Below, piece by piece: positions 6,018-8,417 of a stretch of 8,417 nucleotides of DNA. The position numbers were made by a program, and so were the translations under genes. A model generated the notes under the pieces. It did no database searches. It saw only the letters and a program-made list of their open reading frames with translations, and was not told the DNA's origin. Numbering within the stretch: the first letter of the stretch is position 1; every line of letters begins with the position of its first letter. The stretch lies in the NCBI GenBank assembly GCA_946478675.1, contig CAMLEF010000202.1:1-8417 (forward strand). Reading direction: 5' to 3'. This DNA is from an uncultured Flavobacteriales bacterium (GTDB lineage: Bacteria > Bacteroidota > Bacteroidia > Palsa-965).

Positions 6018-6073
6018 GCAGCCAGGCTTCGATACGCCTCCGGCTACTCAGCCTGACTACCTAACGTTTCAAT
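6005..6073. terminator. Nested hairpin between convergent genes
   Basis: The arms 6005-6021 (ATTGAAACGTTAGGCAG) and 6057-6073 are inverted with one mismatch. Inside, CAGGCT at 6023-6028 pairs with AGCCTG at 6050-6055, and GCC 6036-6038 with GGC 6042-6044. The left arm contains the stop of the plus-strand gene (TAG, 6015-6017). The position between convergent genes and the near symmetry suggest a bidirectional terminator. A T-rich run exists only further right (6080-6084). The inner GATACGCCTCCGGCTACTC belongs to the repeat family seen at 5205-5377. Confidence 0.65.
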
Positions 6074-6097
6074 TGGGGATTTTTCAATTGAAACGTT
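6063..6097. terminator. Second hairpin sharing an arm with 6005-6073
   Basis: AACGTTTCAATTG (6063-6075) and CAATTGAAACGTT (6085-6097) are perfect inverted 13-base arms around a 9-base loop, GGGATTTTT. The left arm is also the right arm of the 6005-6073 hairpin, so the two folds exclude each other. The stop of the minus-strand DUF2459-type gene (6084-6086) lies in this hairpin. Confidence 0.65.
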
Positions 6098-6491
6098 TTG
6101 CTGTAATCAGCAGATAACTGCTGATCACCTGACGTGACGCTTTCACGGCGGTGCTCGCCTTGAGATCGGCCCAGGTCGGCGTTTCGATGTAAAAGCCTTT
6201 GTCGCCCCAGCCGAAGCTCGCGTAAGTGTAGCTGCTGTCGGCGTTGCGCACGTCGCTGTACGGAAACAGTTTCGTCCAGTCTTCGATGTCGTTTTTCGCA
6301 GGCACGGCAATATCCGTATGCACGCCGTTCGAGATCACCGCGATCGTGACGCCGTTCCCGTCCTGCCGGAAATCGTCGTTCACCGAAATGCAGCACGCGA
6401 TACCCGCAACGATAAAATACAAACCGATAAAAATGAAAATACCCGCCACAATGCGTAGCAGGTATTTTATCGTTTTGCGAACGTGCTTCAT
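6084..6491 (-). CDS. DUF2459/TIGR02117-type protein, C-terminally truncated
   Basis: The 135-residue protein has a basic N-terminus (MKHVRKTIKYLLR), a membrane segment at about 12-36 and then ISNGVHTDIAVPAKNDIEDW. YASFGWGDKGFYIETPTWADLKASTAVKA (91-119) is the core of the DUF2459/TIGR02117 family, whose biochemical role is unknown. Family members as I know them run about 200-240 residues and continue after this motif into a region ending with Cys/Asn/Trp-rich motifs. Here the frame changes character at about residue 120 and ends SRQVISSYLLITAKRFN, encoded by two hairpin sequences. Roughly the last 85-100 residues are missing, so the product may be non-functional. The ATG at 6491 starts the natural N-terminus. 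The secreted-protein gene lies 68 bases upstream on the same strand. Confidence 0.75.
   Translation of the reverse strand: MKHVRKTIKYLLRIVAGIFIFIGLYFIVAGIACCISVNDDFRQDGNGVTIAVISNGVHTDIAVPAKNDIEDWTKLFPYSDVRNADSSYTYASFGWGDKGFYIETPTWADLKASTAVKASRQVISSYLLITAKRFN
6103..6128 (-). repeat. Hairpin in the 3' end of the DUF2459-type gene
   Basis: On the coding strand GTGATCAGCAG and CTGCTGATTAC form an 11-base stem around TTAT. The one imperfect pair is a G-U in the coding-strand RNA but A-C on the other strand, so the fold favours the gene's sense. It encodes VISSYLLIT and marks the place where the protein departs from its family. Confidence 0.65.
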
Positions 6492-6497
6492 CCGGTT

Positions 6498-6539
6498 GGC
6501 AGTTGGCAGTCATTTTTCCATTGCAGACTGCCGACTGCT
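6498..6539. repeat. GGCAGTT word-repeat hairpin
   Basis: GGCAGTTGGCAGTC (6498-6511) and GACTGCCGACTGCT (6526-6539) are inverted arms with two mismatches around a 14-base loop that includes ATTTTTCC. It fills most of the 68-base gap between the two minus-strand genes. It may attenuate readthrough from the upstream gene. GGCAGTTGGCAGT strings are another short-word repeat type in this window. Confidence 0.65.
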
Positions 6540-6559
6540 TACGCGGGAACGTGTGCCGA

Positions 6560-7027
6560 CTAATCTTCCGGCGGTTCCGGCGCTGACGAATAACCGACTT
6601 TTTTCGGCTTAAGCGTTTTCGGGAAAATGACGTTGACGAGCGCTTCGTCCATCGTGAGCAGCGTAGCGGAGATGCCGTTGGTGATGGTCATCGGCACTTC
6701 GTATTTCAGCTTCGGCTTGAAGGTTTCGTAGGTGCCGTCCTGCAGCTTGCGGTACATGGCGATGATCTTGCCGTCTTTCACATCTACCTTCCCGGCGTAA
6801 CATTGCGCGTCGGCGCCGTTGCGCACGGTGATGATGATGTCATCGTACGTGCCGTCTTTCACTTCTTCTGCGCCGCGTTCTTCGAATTTCTGTTCCCATT
6901 TCGTGTAACAGTTCGAAGGCGCCGCGGTGGTGTTGCTGGCCGTTGTCGTGGCGGGCTTCGTGGCAGTCTGCGCATAACCGGCCATCGTAATGCATACGGC
7001 GATGAGGCAGGGGTAAAGTTTTTTCAT
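6560..7027 (-). CDS. Small secreted or periplasmic protein of unknown function
   Basis: The 155-residue protein starts with a clear signal peptide, MKKLYPCLIAVCITMAGYAQT, with likely cleavage after Ala19. A Thr/Ala-rich linker follows (residues 20-37, TATKPATTTASNTTAAPS). The domain from about 38 begins NCYTKWEQKFEERGAEEVKDG, then DDIIITVRNGADAQCYAGKVDVKDGKI. Two cysteines (39 and 75) could form a disulfide. The C-terminus is Lys/Pro-rich, ending APEPPED. I do not recognise the domain. The ATG at 7027 is chosen over a longer frame from 7144 because of the signal peptide and because a -7 box at 7067-7074 lies between them. No Shine-Dalgarno is visible. The DUF2459-type gene follows and may be co-transcribed through the intervening hairpin. 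Confidence 0.75.
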   Translation of the reverse strand: MKKLYPCLIAVCITMAGYAQTATKPATTTASNTTAAPSNCYTKWEQKFEERGAEEVKDGTYDDIIITVRNGADAQCYAGKVDVKDGKIIAMYRKLQDGTYETFKPKLKYEVPMTITNGISATLLTMDEALVNVIFPKTLKPKKVGYSSAPEPPED

Positions 7028-7066
7028 GAATGGATTGGTGTTTGGTGGGAGCCGGGGCGTCCACGA

Positions 7067-7074
7067 TAAAGATA
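7067..7074 (-). promoter_or_regulatory. -7 box for the secreted-protein gene
   Basis: On the minus strand TATCTTTA matches TAnnTTTG in all but its last base and lies 39 bases before the ATG at 7027. About 20 bases upstream is CTTCG, a weak -33. A diverged CGAAT element sits immediately upstream at 7082-7111. Confidence 0.45.
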
Positions 7075-7081
7075 ACAAAAA

Positions 7082-7111
7082 CGATTTACGAAGAGGGACG
7101 AATCTGCGAAT
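7082..7111. repeat. Diverged CGAAT element upstream of the secreted-protein gene
   Basis: Reading plus, the words CGATT, CGAAG, CGAAT, CGAAT occur with spacers of exactly 2, 5 and 3 bases, as in the intact copies at 2132-4734; 23 of 30 bases agree. Relative to the minus-strand gene it is in the same orientation as the inverted copies next to pssA1 and pssA2. ATTCGTAACG at 7153-7162 may be a remnant of its opposite partner. The rest of 7028-7204 shows only the -7 box. Confidence 0.6.
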
Positions 7112-7204
7112 CGGCCGGGGTGAATTCCGTACGTCATCGCGCATCCGGGGGTATTCGTAACGAGGCGTGATTTACAAACTCCGTACCATTCCAATCCGTG
7201 CCGC

Positions 7205-8416
7205 TCAATCGTGGTATTTATTCGTGCGCACCACCGCAAATACTTTCGGAACGCGCGCATCGAACACGTGCGTATCGAAGCACGCCGTTTCGATCACGTT
7301 TCCCCGGTCGTCGAAAACAAGAACGTTGAAACCGCGCTGGTCGGGCGAATAATCTTTTCCATTCAGGAACAGCTGCGCGCGGTTGCCGGTAGCTTTCCCG
7401 TTGGACGTGGCGTGAACGGAAAACACGCGGTTGCCGAACGAAACGCTGGCCGTGTCTGCGTGCTCGAATTGTTCCGCGTACAATTTTCCGTGCAGGAGTA
7501 ATGCTGCGTAACCTTCGCGGAAACGCAGGCTGTCGGGATGCGCGCCGGTGCGTTCGAGGTACGCGCGGGTGCTGTCGGAAAGCGCGCTGGAACCGTCGTC
7601 GCTCACGCTGAGCAGCACGTTGTACTTTTCGTTTTCGCGCAAAAATTTTCCGAGGGAAGGCTGGCCTTCCGGCGGCACGATGCGATAGCAATCCATGCCG
7701 CGGATCATCTCGAAATTTTTCTGCGTGATCCAGAACGTGTCGCGCACGTTTTGTTCGAGGCTGTACAGGTTGTTGTGCAGATGCAACGGCATTGCGCCGC
7801 TCTTCTCCCAGCGATCGTAAACCGTACGCGTGATGTTGTCGGGAAAGCCGTAGAGCAAATTGACGCCCGGTCGCAGCGAAGGCAAGATGCTTTCCAATTC
7901 CTGCGTAATTTCCGCTTCGCGCTGCTTGACACGGTTGTTCGTTTCATTGGCGAAAAGCTGCGACTGTTTCCAGTTCCAGATGTAATAGCCCGGCGTCTTG
8001 TCGATGTTCGGAAAATCGTTCCAGTCGACCGTTTCATGGTTGTAAAGTCCTTCAACCGCGTGTTCGAAAATTCCGAATGCCGCCAGCGGGAGCGCCACCA
8101 GCCATGCGCGTGCATGATTTTTTTCCAGCTGTTCACGCAGCACGAGCACGCCGGCAATGATCAGCGGCGGAAGCGCATCCGTCATCAGCCGCGGGCCGAA
8201 GCACCAGCCGCCCCACCAGTTCGGTTGCGAAGCGATCATCATCAGCTGTAGCACGAACCAGCCCGCCATGACAAGATAGATCCGGTTGCGCCGCAGCGTT
8301 GCAGAAAAAAATCCGGCGAAGCTCAGCAGCAGCAGCGGTGTGAAGAGGAACAATCCGCGCGCCGGGCTGAACAGCAGCGCCAGCACCCGTTCGGAATATC
8401 CCGCGCCGGTGGGAGG
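7205..8416 (-). CDS. Polytopic glycosyltransferase-like protein with ILEI/FAM3-like tail, N-terminus beyond window
   Basis: The frame stays open to the right edge, so the GTG at 8386 is probably internal (upstream residues PPTGAGYSER); numbering below starts there. Hydrophobic helices lie at about 1-28 (LLFSPARGLFLFTPLLLLS), 35-53, 70-84 and 94-108. QPNWWGGWCFGPRLMTDALP (54-73) and later PNIDKTPGYYIWNWKQSQLF (126-145) are motifs I associate with GT39/ArnT-like membrane glycosyltransferase families. The catalytic N-terminal part is not present. Residues about 244-302 (SLGKFLRENEKYNVLLSVSDD, then LRFREGYAALLLHGK) resemble the second half of the ILEI/FAM3 domain. Residues 336-372 (LFLNGKDYSPDQRGFNVLVF, then CFDTH) resemble its first half. 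The substrate is unknown. No gene overlaps, and it lies 177 bases upstream of the secreted-protein ATG. Confidence 0.75.
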   Translation of the reverse strand, partial: PPTGAGYSERVLALLFSPARGLFLFTPLLLLSFAGFFSATLRRNRIYLVMAGWFVLQLMMIASQPNWWGGWCFGPRLMTDALPPLIIAGVLVLREQLEKNHARAWLVALPLAAFGIFEHAVEGLYNHETVDWNDFPNIDKTPGYYIWNWKQSQLFANETNNRVKQREAEITQELESILPSLRPGVNLLYGFPDNITRTVYDRWEKSGAMPLHLHNNLYSLEQNVRDTFWITQKNFEMIRGMDCYRIVPPEGQPSLGKFLRENEKYNVLLSVSDDGSSALSDSTRAYLERTGAHPDSLRFREGYAALLLHGKLYAEQFEHADTASVSFGNRVFSVHATSNGKATGNRAQLFLNGKDYSPDQRGFNVLVFDDRGNVIETACFDTHVFDARVPKVFAVVRTNKYHD

Positions 8417-8417
8417 T

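Noticed and set aside
7028..7144. Longer start for the secreted protein
   Set aside because: It would bury the signal peptide 39 residues inside the protein and pass through the promoter and a repeat.
7538..8251. 237-codon plus-strand open frame
   Set aside because: It is antisense to the glycosyltransferase-like gene and shows no membrane, signal or family features.

Overview
The window looks like a chromosomal segment of a Bacteroidota bacterium, probably Chitinophagales/Chitinophagaceae-like. The reasons are a PssA-type gene pair beside purS, missing Shine-Dalgarno sites, -7 boxes of the Bacteroidota form TAnnTTTG, and many short 'word' repeats between genes. GC is moderate. I see no tRNA, rRNA, transposase, CRISPR array or phage gene.

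Layout, left to right. (1) 1-2108, minus strand: an MBOAT membrane O-acyltransferase (GTG start at 2108) whose stop overlaps the start of an SGNH-type protein running off the left edge. Together they form a two-gene surface-polymer acylation module. (2) 2109-4344: two tandem, diverged CDP-alcohol phosphatidyltransferases of the PssA type, on the plus strand and diverging from the MBOAT gene. (3) 4345-4951: a repeat array, a probable small structured RNA and the purS promoter. (4) 4952-5203: purS, for de novo purine synthesis. (5) 5394-6017: an unrecognised three-helix membrane protein, preceded by a five-copy degenerate repeat. (6) 6084-7027, minus strand: a C-terminally truncated DUF2459/TIGR02117-type protein and a small secreted protein of unknown function. 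Composite hairpins separate them from the convergent gene on the left. (7) 7205-8416, minus strand: the C-terminal part of a polytopic glycosyltransferase-like protein with an ILEI/FAM3-like tail.

The most striking content lies between and inside the genes. A 30-bp element made of four CGAAT words with 2-, 5- and 3-base spacers occurs eight times in direct and three times in inverted orientation, plus a half copy and a diverged copy. It surrounds the start regions of the MBOAT, pssA1, pssA2 and secreted-protein genes and precedes the RNA/purS region. Wherever both orientations occur on one strand, the direct copies come first and the inverted copy last, next to the downstream gene or the RNA. 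Different word repeats and a perfect 28-bp-arm palindrome sit inside coding sequences, in parts that encode predicted cytoplasmic tails or loops. Others lie at gene ends, where one may have replaced the C-terminus of the DUF2459 gene.

Functionally the window mixes membrane and envelope biogenesis (acylation, phosphatidylserine synthesis, glycosyl transfer) with one purine gene. It does not read as a single operon. Family names come from motifs recognised by eye and were not database-checked.
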